Positions 49,278 to 58,627 are shown, counted from the first letter of the stretch. The stretch is 64,000 bases of DNA from Methylococcaceae bacterium (GCA_016715325.1 JADKAL010000007.1:1-64000), one strand, 5' to 3'. Program-made: numbers and translations. The notes: generated by a model not told the origin, from the sequence alone.

Positions 49278-50129
49278 ATGCAAATAGTGACATCCGTTGT
49301 GGAACTTCGGGAAATTGTGAATCGATGGCGTAAAGACGGCGAACGTATCGCGTTTGTGCCGACGATGGGCAATCTCCATGCAGGCCATATCAAGTTAGTT
49401 CAATCGGCAAAATCGTCGTCCGACCGTTCTGTTGTCAGTATCTTTGTTAATCCGACGCAATTCGGCCAAGGTGAAGACTACGCTACCTATCCGCGCACCG
49501 AACAAGAAGACTTTCTGAAACTGGAAGCAACCGGCAGCGATCTGGTATTTTTACCTAGCGTTGCCGAAATGTATCCCGACGACGCCTTGACCGTAATTTC
49601 GGTAAAAGGACTTTCGGATTTGCATTGCGGAGAATTTAGGCCGGGACATTTTAATGGCGTGGCTACCGTGGTGTGTAAACTGCTCAATTTGGTACAACCC
49701 GATACGGCTTTTTTCGGGCAAAAGGATTTTCAACAGCTCGCGATAATCCGCAAAATGGTTCAAGATTTGAATATACCGGTCGCCATCGAATCCGTCGAAA
49801 CCATGCGCGAAAGCAACGGCTTAGCCATGAGTTCGAGAAACGGCTATCTAAGCTCTGAAGAGTTAAATATCGCTCCTAAGCTTTACCGAACATTATGCGA
49901 CGCGAGGCATAAAATCTTAGCTAAGGAAAAACCCTACACCGCCATCGAAAACGAATCCGTCGAGATATTGCATACATCAGGATTTCAAGTCGATTATTTT
50001 CGGATATGCAGATCAAACGATTTGTTAGCCGCTAACCCAAGCGACAATCATTTAGTTGTGCTCGCTGCTGCAAAATTGGGCAGAACCCGTCTGATCGATA
50101 ATATAACCGTAAACTTGACTACGGTTTAA
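49278..50129 (+). CDS. panC: Pantothenate synthetase
   Basis: A 283-residue ligase joining pantoate and beta-alanine. The HIGH-like motif is VPTMGNLHAGHIKLV, with VSIFVNPTQFG, PGHFNGVATVV, FFGQKDFQQLAIIRKMV and the KMSKS-like MSSRNGYLS. Full length. panD is not adjacent. Confidence 0.96.
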   Translation: MQIVTSVVELREIVNRWRKDGERIAFVPTMGNLHAGHIKLVQSAKSSSDRSVVSIFVNPTQFGQGEDYATYPRTEQEDFLKLEATGSDLVFLPSVAEMYPDDALTVISVKGLSDLHCGEFRPGHFNGVATVVCKLLNLVQPDTAFFGQKDFQQLAIIRKMVQDLNIPVAIESVETMRESNGLAMSSRNGYLSSEELNIAPKLYRTLCDARHKILAKEKPYTAIENESVEILHTSGFQVDYFRICRSNDLLAANPSDNHLVVLAAAKLGRTRLIDNITVNLTTV

Positions 50130-50414
50130 TCAGGTGTCGCAGCCAATTCTAACTTCAATAGCGGCTGGTTGCCGCTTTATCAGGTTAAATCCTACGAAAT
50201 CAAAATTTTCTTTGCGAGAATTATCACAATTCAAAATACGTCTACTAGACGTTGCATACTTAAAGTAATTTTGTTGTACAGGTGGCTATTAAAGAGATTA
50301 AAACTAATCTAATAACTACCGGAATCTCTTCAAAAACATATATAAATTTATCATATTGATTTAAAAGTTAAAAAAATAACAGATATTTTTTGAAAATACG
50401 CTAACTTTCCGTAG

Positions 50415-50882
50415 ATGAATACACAAAAAGGCGGGTTTACTTTGTTGGAGTTAATGTTTGGGGTCGCAATCATTTCTTTGCTGACGTCAATAGCTATTCC
50501 CGTTTATAGAGGACAAATCGAAAAAACCGACAATAACAATGCAATAACCCATATCTACGCAATTCAAGTTTGTATCGAACGGTTTTATACTGAAAATTTC
50601 AGTTATCCCGCAGACATTGCGCAAAATGCCAACTGCCTGCCTAATCAAGGGCTAGATCCTTGGGGAAACCCTTACGCATACCTCAATATCATCGACGGCG
50701 GTCCCGGAATCAAGGGTCAGGTACGAAAAGATAAGAATCTTAATCCTATTAATACAAACTATGATTTATACAGCATGGGTAAAAACGGGGTAAGTAAAAA
50801 ACAGCTGGACAATAAGGATAGAGTGGATGATATCGTGCTTGCACGGGACGGCGCATTTGTCGGTTTGTCGTCGGACTTTTAG
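50415..50882 (+). CDS. GspG-like type II/IV pseudopilin
   Basis: A 155-residue prepilin. The prepilin peptidase site is KGG before FTLLELMFGVAIISLL, with Glu5. The C-terminal domain has DPWGNPYAYLN and NYDLYSMGKNG, the GspG major pseudopilin pattern that binds calcium. No other secretion or pilus gene is nearby, so it is an orphan. It is 8 bases upstream of a GGDEF/EAL gene and probably co-transcribed. Confidence 0.88.
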   Translation: MNTQKGGFTLLELMFGVAIISLLTSIAIPVYRGQIEKTDNNNAITHIYAIQVCIERFYTENFSYPADIAQNANCLPNQGLDPWGNPYAYLNIIDGGPGIKGQVRKDKNLNPINTNYDLYSMGKNGVSKKQLDNKDRVDDIVLARDGAFVGLSSDF

Positions 50883-50890
50883 CGAAATTT

Positions 50891-53749
50891 GTGGTCGTGT
50901 TAAAAAGATTTTTACTAAGAAACAGCGTAGCTCGCCGCATTCTGATCTCCTTTTTACTGGCCGCACTGATTCCGGTGGGTATCCTCGGCTACTTTTCATA
51001 TAAACAAGTCGACAGTCAACTTCAAGATCAGGTTGTTACAACGCTTCGAAAAAACTGTAAAAACTATGCGTTAGGATTACTCGACCGGATCGTTAGCGCT
51101 GAAAGCGCACTAAAAATTATTTCTTTAAACGTTAAAAAATCGGAAAAAACCTCGACATTAACCTCAATAGATCGCGAAAGCCGACTTTTTCAGGCGTTTC
51201 AGCAATTAGTAATAATCGATAAGCATCGTAAACTAACTCCGCTGAGGGGAACTGGAGAGGATATTCCTGAATTTACCGAGGAGGACATTCAAACAATCGG
51301 CTCCGGTAAAACGTTGTTTAAGTTTGCAGACTCAACCGGGTCGAACAGTAACCGATTTTGGTTGGCTACTAAACTAATTGAACATCAATCCGACAGCGGA
51401 ATTTTAATTGCGGAATTAAAGCCGGAATTTCTCTGGGATGCAGAAAACCAAGAGCCCAATGTCCTTTGGATTTTGAGCGAGAAAGGGCGTTTATTGTTTA
51501 CCTCCGAGCGAAACATCGACTTGGCGGTCGATAAAGCACAGATTCTAAGAACGACGAGCGGTCAGATTGCATGGAAAAACGGTGACGAAGCTTATTTAGG
51601 GGCCTATTGGAAATTGCCTATCAAAAGTATTGTAGCCGCTCCTGATTTAATTATCGTGCAAGCTCAGCCGAAAAAATTGGCTTTTAGAGCCATCGAACAA
51701 TTCAGCACCATCTACCCACCGGTCATTGCATTGGCTGTGTTAATCGTTGCTTACTTAAGCTTGAGATTAATCGCTAAGAACTTAAAACCGCTTGAACGCC
51801 TAAAGACGGCGACACAACGCGTTTCGGAAGGCGATTTTCATTATCGGCTGAATATTCAAACACAGGACGAATTCGAAGTGCTTGCCGATTCGTTTAACGA
51901 AATGACACAGCAACTTCAGAGTCAGTTCGATATATTGTCGACGATGGCGGAGATAGATCGCCATATTCTCTCATCCTTGAATGCCGAGGATATTGTTGAC
52001 ACGGCATTAATCCGGTTGCCGGGTATTTTACACTGCGATTTGATCTCGATTGCACGTATCGATCCGGAAACCTACCGCGTGAGCGATATTCGAACACGAC
52101 TCGAAGAACGCACAATTGAATCGGCGATTGCGGACGTCAAATTCAGTCTTCACGAGGTACTCGAACTCCTCGAATTTCAAACCGCAGTCATTGAGACGAC
52201 TAGAGAAGGAAAATTTTCGGCATATTTTCAACATTTCAACCTAGACGGGGATTGGGGATTTTTGATTGTGCCGATTGCTGTAAACGGCGGCTTATCCTCG
52301 ATCATTGTCCTCGGTTTTAAGGCACAGCACAGCTTTCATCGAGAGATTGTTACTGCTGCAAGAAATTTCGGTGATCGTATCGCAGTGGCGCTATCAAACG
52401 CCGCGTGGGAGGAAAAACTCTACCAACAAGCCCATTACGACTCGTTAACCGGTTTGCCGAATCGACTGGTGCTGCATGACCGGTTAGCGCAGGAATTGGC
52501 GCGTGCGAGACGTGATGTATCCCAACTGGCCGTCATTTTCATCGATTTAGATCGCTTTAAAAATGTAAACGATTCATTGGGTCATTCAGTCGGCGACGAA
52601 TTATTAATCCAGGTATCTCGTTTATTTACCGGGTGTGTACGCGAAACCGATTTGGTCGTTCGGCTGGGAGGAGATGAGTTTGTTGTAGTCGTTACCGATC
52701 TTAACAATCATATCAACCCAATGTTGCTGGTAACGGCAATAGCCGAAAAAATTAACACAACGCTAAAGCAAACGTTGATGATTGCAGGGCATCCGATGAG
52801 TTTTACCGCAAGCTTGGGTATAGCTGTGTTTCCTAGAGATGGAAACGATGTTCAGGATTTGCTCAAAAACGCCGATGCCGCGATGTATCATGCTAAAAAT
52901 CAAGGCCGGGATAATTTCCGTTTTTATTCCAGCGAATTGAATGCCAGCGCGCTTGAAAATATTAAAATGGAACATGAACTGAGGGGCGCTATTCCGAAAG
53001 GAGAGATGCGAGTTTATTATCAACCTAAAGTGGATTTGACCGGTCAAATAGTCGGTGCGGAAGCCTTAATCCGTTGGCAGCATGCCGAATCGGGCTTGAT
53101 CTCTCCAGCAAAATTTATACCTATCGCCGAACAATCGGGTCTCATCGTAGATATCGGAGAATGGGTGCTCGAACAAACCTGTATGTTTATCAACTCTTGT
53201 TCAAAAGAGGGGATTCAGCCGGTTCGTATTTCAGTCAATCTTTCGGTTATAGAATTTAAGCGGCCCGAACTAGTTGCCAAAATAGCGTGGATTCTCTCAA
53301 AAACCGGCGTCGATCCGCAGTTTATCGAACTAGAACTGACCGAGTCCGTTGCCATCGGTGAAGCTAAAGCCTGTATCGATAGAATGAACGATCTAAAAGG
53401 CTTAGGGCTGAAGCTTTCAATGGATGATTTCGGTACCGGATTTTCCTCCTTATCTTATCTGAAAGAACTCCCGCTCGATGTTTTAAAAATCGATCAAGCG
53501 TTCATGCGCCAGCTTGAGACCGAAAAGAATAGCCAAGCAATCGTCAAAGCTATTCTCGCACTGGCCAATGGTTTAGGTATGGAAACGGTTGCAGAGGGAG
53601 TCGAGACAATGCCGCAACTAGAATTTTTGAAAAATCACGATTGCGGCATGTTTCAAGGTTTTTTATTCAGCCGTCCCGTCACCGCTATCGATTTTATGAA
53701 ATTGTTGGCTGACAAATCCATTCAGCGCGACATGATCGGAAAATCCTAA
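50891..53749 (+). CDS. Membrane GGDEF-EAL protein with HAMP and GAF-like domains
   Basis: A 952-residue c-di-GMP enzyme starting at GTG. Domain order: membrane helix (ILISFLLAALIPVGILGYF), a periplasmic sensor to about 270, a second helix (PPVIALAVLIVAYLSLRLIA), HAMP to about 345, a GAF-like region to about 505, GGDEF with RLGGDEFVVV near 590, and EAL with AEALIRW near 723, LELTES, DDFGTGFSS and AEGVE. Both catalytic motifs look intact, so it may be bifunctional or have one GTP-sensing domain. The operon with a pseudopilin suggests control of surface structures. Confidence 0.9.
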   Translation: MVVLKRFLLRNSVARRILISFLLAALIPVGILGYFSYKQVDSQLQDQVVTTLRKNCKNYALGLLDRIVSAESALKIISLNVKKSEKTSTLTSIDRESRLFQAFQQLVIIDKHRKLTPLRGTGEDIPEFTEEDIQTIGSGKTLFKFADSTGSNSNRFWLATKLIEHQSDSGILIAELKPEFLWDAENQEPNVLWILSEKGRLLFTSERNIDLAVDKAQILRTTSGQIAWKNGDEAYLGAYWKLPIKSIVAAPDLIIVQAQPKKLAFRAIEQFSTIYPPVIALAVLIVAYLSLRLIAKNLKPLERLKTATQRVSEGDFHYRLNIQTQDEFEVLADSFNEMTQQLQSQFDILSTMAEIDRHILSSLNAEDIVDTALIRLPGILHCDLISIARIDPETYRVSDIRTRLEERTIESAIADVKFSLHEVLELLEFQTAVIETTREGKFSAYFQHFNLDGDWGFLIVPIAVNGGLSSIIVLGFKAQHSFHREIVTAARNFGDRIAVALSNAAWEEKLYQQAHYDSLTGLPNRLVLHDRLAQELARARRDVSQLAVIFIDLDRFKNVNDSLGHSVGDELLIQVSRLFTGCVRETDLVVRLGGDEFVVVVTDLNNHINPMLLVTAIAEKINTTLKQTLMIAGHPMSFTASLGIAVFPRDGNDVQDLLKNADAAMYHAKNQGRDNFRFYSSELNASALENIKMEHELRGAIPKGEMRVYYQPKVDLTGQIVGAEALIRWQHAESGLISPAKFIPIAEQSGLIVDIGEWVLEQTCMFINSCSKEGIQPVRISVNLSVIEFKRPELVAKIAWILSKTGVDPQFIELELTESVAIGEAKACIDRMNDLKGLGLKLSMDDFGTGFSSLSYLKELPLDVLKIDQAFMRQLETEKNSQAIVKAILALANGLGMETVAEGVETMPQLEFLKNHDCGMFQGFLFSRPVTAIDFMKLLADKSIQRDMIGKS

Positions 53750-53973
53750 GGCTTACGGTTTTCATTAAGATTTCATTTTTTTTAAACATGATCGATTTTA
53801 GAAAGTTTAACGAATCATCATGGTCAATTTGTTACCCTGAGCTTCCGAATAATAAAATAACGTATCGTCTAAATTAAATTTAGATCGTTCTATTTTGACA
53901 AGAAGCGGATTTTATCGGCGATTCGCTGGTTAAAATGATAAAATTCCTGCCAATAAAAGAGCAGGGGGCTTTG

Positions 53974-55275
53974 GTGTCGAATTCTATTCGTAAACATAAG
54001 ATTGTTATTGTTGGCGGCGGTGCGGCGGGATTAGAACTTGCTACGAGTTTAGGCCGCAAGTTAGGTAAAAAAGGCCTAGCTGAAATCATTTTACTGGATG
54101 CCACGACCACGCATATTTGGAAACCGCTCTTACACGAAGTAGCCGCCGGCACGCTGGACGAAGCCGAGCAGGTCGATTATTTGGCGCAGGCGTATCGTAA
54201 TCATTTCCGGTTCCGTCTGGGTAAAATGGAAGGATTAAATCGTCAAAAAAAGGAAATTTACGCCAGTCCGACCTTTAATGAAAGCGGGGAACAAATTATT
54301 CCGCGTCGCACTTTTTCTTACGATACCTTGGTTATGGCAATCGGTAGTGTCAGCAATACCTTTGGGATTAAAGGCGTCGAAGAAAACTGTTTTTTCCTGG
54401 ATACAACGTCGCAAGCTTTTCGCTTTCAGAAGCATATGGTGGAGTCCTACATCAAATCGATTGCCGCAAACGAAACCGAATTGAAAAGTCTGTCCATCGC
54501 CATTGTCGGCGGCGGCGCAACCGGCGTTGAGCTTTCGGCTGAACTTCATGAAGTGACCGATATGCTGGCCGTTTACGGTCTGGAGCAATCCAGTAATGTC
54601 AAACTGACGATTATCGAAGCGTCCCCGCAATTGTTACCGGCCTTACCCGCAAAACTCGCACTCGCCACGCAAAATCAATTAGCCAAGCTGGAAATCGATT
54701 TGAAACTGGGTTGCCGTGTTGTTGAGATTACGAAAGAAGTGATTAAAACCCTGGATGGCGAGATGATTCCTGCCGAGATTAAAGTTTGGGCAGCCGGGAT
54801 TAAGGCGGCGGATTGGGTGAATCGGCTTGACGGTTTGGAAACCAACCAAATCAACCAATTGATTGTGGACGAAACCTTAAAAACCAGCGATGACGATATA
54901 TTTGCGATCGGCGATTGCGCCGCGTGTCCGTGGCCGGGTCATAAAGGAAATGTTCCACCGAGGGCTCAGGCCGCTCACCAGCAAGCGGCGACTTTGTGTA
55001 AAACAATTTTAAACCGCTTGAACGGACAGGCTCCGGTGAAATACGACTATAAAGATTATGGATCGCTGGTTGCGCTCGGCAAATACTCGACGGTAGGAAA
55101 TTTGATGGGAAATCTTATGGGTTCGGTAACCATCGGCGGATTTATTGCCAGAGTGGTTTATTTATCGCTCTATAAGATGCATCAAGTTGCAATTCACGGC
55201 TATTATCGTACAGCGCTATTAACCTTATCCAATCTATTCAGACGAAGCGCCCATGCCAAAATAAAAATGCATTAG
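53974..55275 (+). CDS. ndh: Type II NADH dehydrogenase
   Basis: About 433 residues from GTG 53974, chosen for AGGGGG at 5-base spacing; an ATG at 53935 would add 13 residues. Two dinucleotide folds: IVIVGGGAAGLELATSLGR (FAD) and IAIVGGGATGVELSAEL (NADH). FAIGDCAACPWP and PRAQAAHQQA are typical, and the amphipathic C-terminus (MHQVAIHGYYRTALLTL) binds the membrane. It passes electrons from NADH to quinone without pumping protons. Confidence 0.9.
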   Translation: MSNSIRKHKIVIVGGGAAGLELATSLGRKLGKKGLAEIILLDATTTHIWKPLLHEVAAGTLDEAEQVDYLAQAYRNHFRFRLGKMEGLNRQKKEIYASPTFNESGEQIIPRRTFSYDTLVMAIGSVSNTFGIKGVEENCFFLDTTSQAFRFQKHMVESYIKSIAANETELKSLSIAIVGGGATGVELSAELHEVTDMLAVYGLEQSSNVKLTIIEASPQLLPALPAKLALATQNQLAKLEIDLKLGCRVVEITKEVIKTLDGEMIPAEIKVWAAGIKAADWVNRLDGLETNQINQLIVDETLKTSDDDIFAIGDCAACPWPGHKGNVPPRAQAAHQQAATLCKTILNRLNGQAPVKYDYKDYGSLVALGKYSTVGNLMGNLMGSVTIGGFIARVVYLSLYKMHQVAIHGYYRTALLTLSNLFRRSAHAKIKMH

Positions 55276-55374
55276 CGATCAGATAAACAAACACCTGCAA
55301 TGCCGTATGTGTCTGTTTATAAAAATTTAATTTAATAATAAGAATACTTTTTTAATCCTACAACACCTACCGCC

Positions 55375-55905
55375 ATGCTTGAAATTGAATACGAGTTTAG
55401 AGAAGAAGATTTAATCCATTTTAACGAAGTGCGCTTTAAACAGACCGATGAGTATAGAAACCAGCTTAAAAAAAACCGCTGGATAGTTCCCGGTGTCATG
55501 ATGTTAATCGGTTCATTTTATTACTATTACTACGGCGACTTTAACTCTGCCGGTTATATTTTCGGCGTGGCGATCTTATGGGCTTGGTTATCGCCTCGTG
55601 TCGTTTTGTTAAATGTCGGCAGGCAGATTCTTAAGACATATTCATACAAAGAAAGAAAAAACATGTTCGGCACGTATGTGTTGACGATAGATCCGGCGAA
55701 TCCTAATTTTCTCCATGAAAAATCGCCGTCTGGAAAAAACAAAATGGCTTGGTCAGAATTGATACGCGTGGATTATGCCAAAGGTTATGTATATATCTAC
55801 ATCGATCTCGGAACGGCTTTAGTGATTCCGGAAGCCACTCTAAAAAGAGGCGATTTGCAAGCCTTCGCCAAACAAATAGAAAAAATGATCGAGTTGCACG
55901 GCTAA
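55375..55905 (+). CDS. YcxB-like membrane protein
   Basis: 176 residues. Two membrane helices (IVPGVMMLIGSFYYYYYG and YIFGVAILWAWLSPRVVLL) lead to a C-terminal YcxB-like domain with W-SELIRVDYAKGYVYIY-type strands and ALVIPEATLKRGDLQAF. Function unknown. It is convergent with the SLATT-like gene, 12 bases away. Confidence 0.8.
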   Translation: MLEIEYEFREEDLIHFNEVRFKQTDEYRNQLKKNRWIVPGVMMLIGSFYYYYYGDFNSAGYIFGVAILWAWLSPRVVLLNVGRQILKTYSYKERKNMFGTYVLTIDPANPNFLHEKSPSGKNKMAWSELIRVDYAKGYVYIYIDLGTALVIPEATLKRGDLQAFAKQIEKMIELHG

Positions 55906-55917
55906 GGTCCGGCGTTT

Positions 55918-56463
55918 CTATTTAGATGGATTATTTTTTTCGTTTTCCGGAGATGCAACGGCATCCTTATCGGTCGGTTTAGCATGAACTTGCCAATATA
56001 GCTGTTGTTCTTCGGCCAAAACCAGTTCAATTCGTTCGACAAACATCCGGTAAGCACTTGGCTCATCGCTGGCTTCTTTGTAGTTATCGGCATTATTGAT
56101 ATAAAGACGCAGTTCGCGTTTCATACTTTCTGACGCTTTGCGATAGGCTTGCCACGTTTCGCCGGGGCGTAGCAAGCTATCGAGTGCGCGTATTACAGAT
56201 ACCGCTGCACCTAAAGCAGCAGTCAAATATTTGATCCACTCCGCCGCGTCCATAACTTGAATTAGAGAAATCAACGCGCCCAGTACGATTACTGAGATAG
56301 CAAAGATAAGATGCCGCTTTTTTTGTATGCCGGCTTTATCAGAGTACCATTTATATTGATCATTTAAGATCGTTTGAAAGTAGTAATCGGCTTTCTCGTT
56401 GCGGCTTTCTATTATTGCATTCCATTTTGAATTTTCTGTCGATAAATCAGGTTTATTTGCCAT
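55918..56463 (-). CDS. SLATT/DUF4231-type two-helix membrane protein
   Basis: 181 residues. A short N-terminal helix region (YYFQTILNDQYKWYSDKAG) precedes two membrane helices (HLIFAISVIVLGALISLIQ and WIKYLTAALGAAVSVIRALD) and a long C-terminal helix with RPGETWQAYRKASESMKRE and FVERIELVLAEEQQLYW. This is the layout of the SLATT superfamily, predicted pore-forming effectors that often accompany nucleotide-signal defence enzymes. No cyclase or SLOG gene is adjacent here, so a defence role is not supported by context. Confidence 0.75.
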   Translation of the reverse strand: MANKPDLSTENSKWNAIIESRNEKADYYFQTILNDQYKWYSDKAGIQKKRHLIFAISVIVLGALISLIQVMDAAEWIKYLTAALGAAVSVIRALDSLLRPGETWQAYRKASESMKRELRLYINNADNYKEASDEPSAYRMFVERIELVLAEEQQLYWQVHAKPTDKDAVASPENEKNNPSK

Positions 56464-56584
56464 AATGAGTACCTCTCGTTTGATTAAATATAAAATTAAG
56501 GAATATTATTGATACAAACCTATAGAATTCAAAAACGAAATTCTGATCTGTCTTAATAATAGTCCAAATAATAAATATAAGATT

Positions 56585-57109
56585 ATGTTGAATAAAGCAG
56601 CAAAAAATCGAAAAAATCTTGCTATGTTAATTTGTTGGTTGCTGGTTTTCTTATCGGGTTCACCGGCTTTAGCAAAACCTAAAGTAGCGGTGCTGGATTT
56701 TGAATTAAGGGATTTAACAATGCTTCCCGGTATTCCGGAAGAAGTCGACCGGACAGCCTCTGTTAAGCCTATGCTAGAAGAGGAATTAGCGAAATCGGGG
56801 TTTGAGATCGTGTATATACCTCATGATAGCCAAATAAAAGCGACATCCGGTTTCGGGTATCTATTCGATCATCATGATCTCGCCGCACAATTAGCAAAGC
56901 AATACCATGCGGATTACGTGCTTGTAGGACGATTGCACAAGCCGAGTTTTTTATTTATCTATCTGATGGCTCATTTAATCGATGTAAAAAACGAACGATT
57001 AATAGCGGACTATCTTTCGGAAGTGAAAGGTGGCGAGAAAAAATTGACGCGTAAAGGCGTTGAAAGCTTAACCGTCAAAATTAACGATACGTTTATGAAT
57101 CTGAAGTAA
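56585..57109 (+). CDS. DUF2380 exported protein
   Basis: 174 residues. A signal peptide (MLICWLLVFLSGSPALA) is followed by KPKVAVLDFELRDLTMLPG, DRTASVKPMLEEELAKSGF and HADYVLVGRLHKPSF, the DUF2380 pattern; the fold is like periplasmic proteins with a CsgG/TolB-N-like shape. Function unknown. DUF2380 proteins recur in methylotrophs. It is convergent with marR. Confidence 0.82.
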   Translation: MLNKAAKNRKNLAMLICWLLVFLSGSPALAKPKVAVLDFELRDLTMLPGIPEEVDRTASVKPMLEEELAKSGFEIVYIPHDSQIKATSGFGYLFDHHDLAAQLAKQYHADYVLVGRLHKPSFLFIYLMAHLIDVKNERLIADYLSEVKGGEKKLTRKGVESLTVKINDTFMNLK

Positions 57110-57123
57110 CACTATTTTTCGAT

Positions 57124-57684
57124 TCATATAACGGTATGTTCCTGACATATTTTTTCACTGTCATGCTCGCTAAGCGGTTCCTTCGTCAATCCGCACAGAA
57201 AACCTACCGGAAGTGAAGTAAAGTATTGACAGGTCTTACATAGACCGAAAGTATGGGATTTGTTCGATTTTTGCAGCGCCGTTAGAACAGTCACTAACGC
57301 ATCGTCGTAGCGGGAAAGCTCATTATCGTCTAACAAGCCTGAAGCCTTATCGAATAATTCGCAAGGTTTCGCTTTTTCAAGCGTCGCTTTCCCTTCAGGT
57401 TCCAAACTTAAATGCACGACACGACGATCCGTTGTATCCGTTGTTTTTTTGATAAAACCCTTTTTTTCCAGTAGCAACAATGTTTGCGATACCGTGCCGC
57501 GAGTCATTCCTAGGTAATTCGTGACAGCCGCTGGGGTATCGCTATATTTATTGCAACGGCTGAGGTAATCCAACACCTGAAGATGAACGGATTGCAAACC
57601 GTATTGTGTGCATTTTTTGCGTTCTTCAGATCGAATTAATGCAGATATACGTTCAACTACATCGAAAAGATTCATTTTTTCCAT
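57124..57684 (-). CDS. MarR family regulator with cysteine-rich C-terminal extension
   Basis: 186 residues. The winged helix spans about 30-100 (LQVLDYLSRCNK, TNYLGMTRGTVSQTLLLLEKKG, DRRVVHLSLEPEG). Beyond the usual MarR end, residues 147-182 add Cys149, Cys152, Cys164 and Cys180 (GLCKTCQYF, GFLCGLT, KICQEH), spaced like a metal or Fe-S site. It is divergent from the DUF2024 gene, with a palindrome between them that could be its operator. Ligand and targets unknown. Confidence 0.86.
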   Translation of the reverse strand: MEKMNLFDVVERISALIRSEERKKCTQYGLQSVHLQVLDYLSRCNKYSDTPAAVTNYLGMTRGTVSQTLLLLEKKGFIKKTTDTTDRRVVHLSLEPEGKATLEKAKPCELFDKASGLLDDNELSRYDDALVTVLTALQKSNKSHTFGLCKTCQYFTSLPVGFLCGLTKEPLSEHDSEKICQEHTVI

Positions 57685-57744
57685 GAAATCATGCGCCTCA
57701 TAAGCGGTCGGTTGACAAGTAAATTAGGGTAACATAAGATTATG

Positions 57745-57757
57745 TATCGAATCGATA
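57745..57757. promoter_or_regulatory. Candidate MarR operator between marR and the DUF2024 gene
   Basis: TATCGAATCGATA is a perfect inverted repeat around a single A. It lies 61 bases upstream of marR and 79 bases upstream of DUF2024. A related ATTCGATT half-site follows at 57769. Position and symmetry suit autoregulation, but this is inferred only from the sequence. Confidence 0.45.
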
Positions 57758-57835
57758 TATATAGAGCAATTCGATTTGAGAATTTTATGGTCTTGATTTA
57801 ATTAAGATCGATTTTACCGGATTAAGGAGATAATT

Positions 57836-58099
57836 ATGCCACTTTCTCATGTCTTTGACACATATGTAAAAACGGCCCAAGGAAGAATAATGCATTTCGA
57901 TGTGGTGCTTGACGAACAAGACCAAGCGAAAGCTTTACAGTATGCTAAGGAGTGGCTGACCAGCATCGGTCATCCCGATGCGGTAGTCACGCAAGAAAAC
58001 TGTGCTTTTTGCCATAGTGCGGAAGCGCCGCCGGAGTTGCGTCAACAAATCGAAAACCAAGGCTATGGTATCTTTAAATTAGAAGGCTGTCCCAAATAA
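57836..58099 (+). CDS. DUF2024 family protein
   Basis: An 87-residue small protein. HVFDTYVKTAQGRIMHFDV, KALQYAKEWLTSIG, the motif CAFCHSAEAPPE and the end GIFKLEGCPK match DUF2024. The CxxCH looks like a haem motif, but there is no signal peptide, so cytochrome function is unlikely. AAGGAGATAATT gives a strong ribosome-binding site. Divergent from the MarR gene; next gene is DUF1289. Confidence 0.88.
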   Translation: MPLSHVFDTYVKTAQGRIMHFDVVLDEQDQAKALQYAKEWLTSIGHPDAVVTQENCAFCHSAEAPPELRQQIENQGYGIFKLEGCPK

Positions 58100-58144
58100 T
58101 ATATTTGGTTTAAGCGTTTCCAATCCCCCGTCTGTTAAATAGCG

Positions 58145-58336
58145 ATGATAAAAGATGAATTAATTCAGTCGCCTTGTATTAGGAATTGCTGCTTAAACGA
58201 GGACGATGTCTGTTTGGGCTGTTTTCGCGCGTTGACGGAGATTATCGATTGGTCGGATTCCGATAATACAAGACGAATAACAGTACTGGAAAAGGCTAAA
58301 AAGCGCAGACTTGCTTATCACAAAAGTAAAGTATAA
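58145..58336 (+). CDS. DUF1289 family protein
   Basis: A 63-residue protein with SPCIRNCCLNEDDVCLGCFR, the DUF1289 cysteine pattern CxxxC...CxxC that probably binds a metal or Fe-S cluster, followed by EIIDWSDSDN and a basic end. Function unknown. Same strand as DUF2024, 45 bases on, likely one operon ended by the terminator at 58483-58529. Confidence 0.88.
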   Translation: MIKDELIQSPCIRNCCLNEDDVCLGCFRALTEIIDWSDSDNTRRITVLEKAKKRRLAYHKSKV

Positions 58337-58402
58337 GGCGTTGCCAGTATGCGATCTTTTGAGTAAAAGCCTAGTTTGAGGTAGCGCATCATAAGTAATC
58401 CG

Positions 58403-58440
58403 GCCTTTTAATGTTTGACCCGTTCGTACCCACGTAGCGT
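58403..58440 (+). repeat. Fragment of the dispersed palindromic repeat
   Basis: GGCCTTTTAATGTTTGA then CCCGTTCGTACCCACG. The leading part nearly matches 33543-33559, and CCGTTCGTACCCAC is the reverse complement of GTGGGTACGAACGG in the 28.7 kb copy. The second half of the core is missing, so it is a truncated copy. Confidence 0.6.
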
Positions 58441-58482
58441 AAGCGATAAACTAATCAAAGTAGATTTAAAGGTTCGGATCGT

Positions 58483-58529
58483 AAAAGTGTGTCATATCAC
58501 ACACTTTGCGTGATATGACACACTTTTTT
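58483..58529 (+). terminator. Strong intrinsic terminator
   Basis: AAAAGTGTGTCATATCAC (58483-58500) and GTGATATGACACACTTTT (58510-58527) pair perfectly over 18 bases with a 9-base loop, ending in TTTTTT. It ends the DUF2024-DUF1289 transcript before the sigma factor gene. Confidence 0.9.
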
Positions 58530-58627
58530 AAATGGCTCCTCAGGTAAGTATATAGAAATAAAGCTAAAATTGAAAAGGCATAGAAATTGCATAATTGAGT
58601 GGTACTAACACAGCAATAGACCCTTTC

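Noticed and set aside
55918..56463. Complete nucleotide-signalled defence operon around the SLATT-like gene
   Set aside because: No cyclase, SLOG or nuclease gene is adjacent; neighbours are YcxB-like, DUF2380 and MarR genes.
57836..58099. CAFCH in the DUF2024 protein as a c-type haem site
   Set aside because: The protein has no signal peptide, and the motif is a conserved part of the cytoplasmic DUF2024 family.
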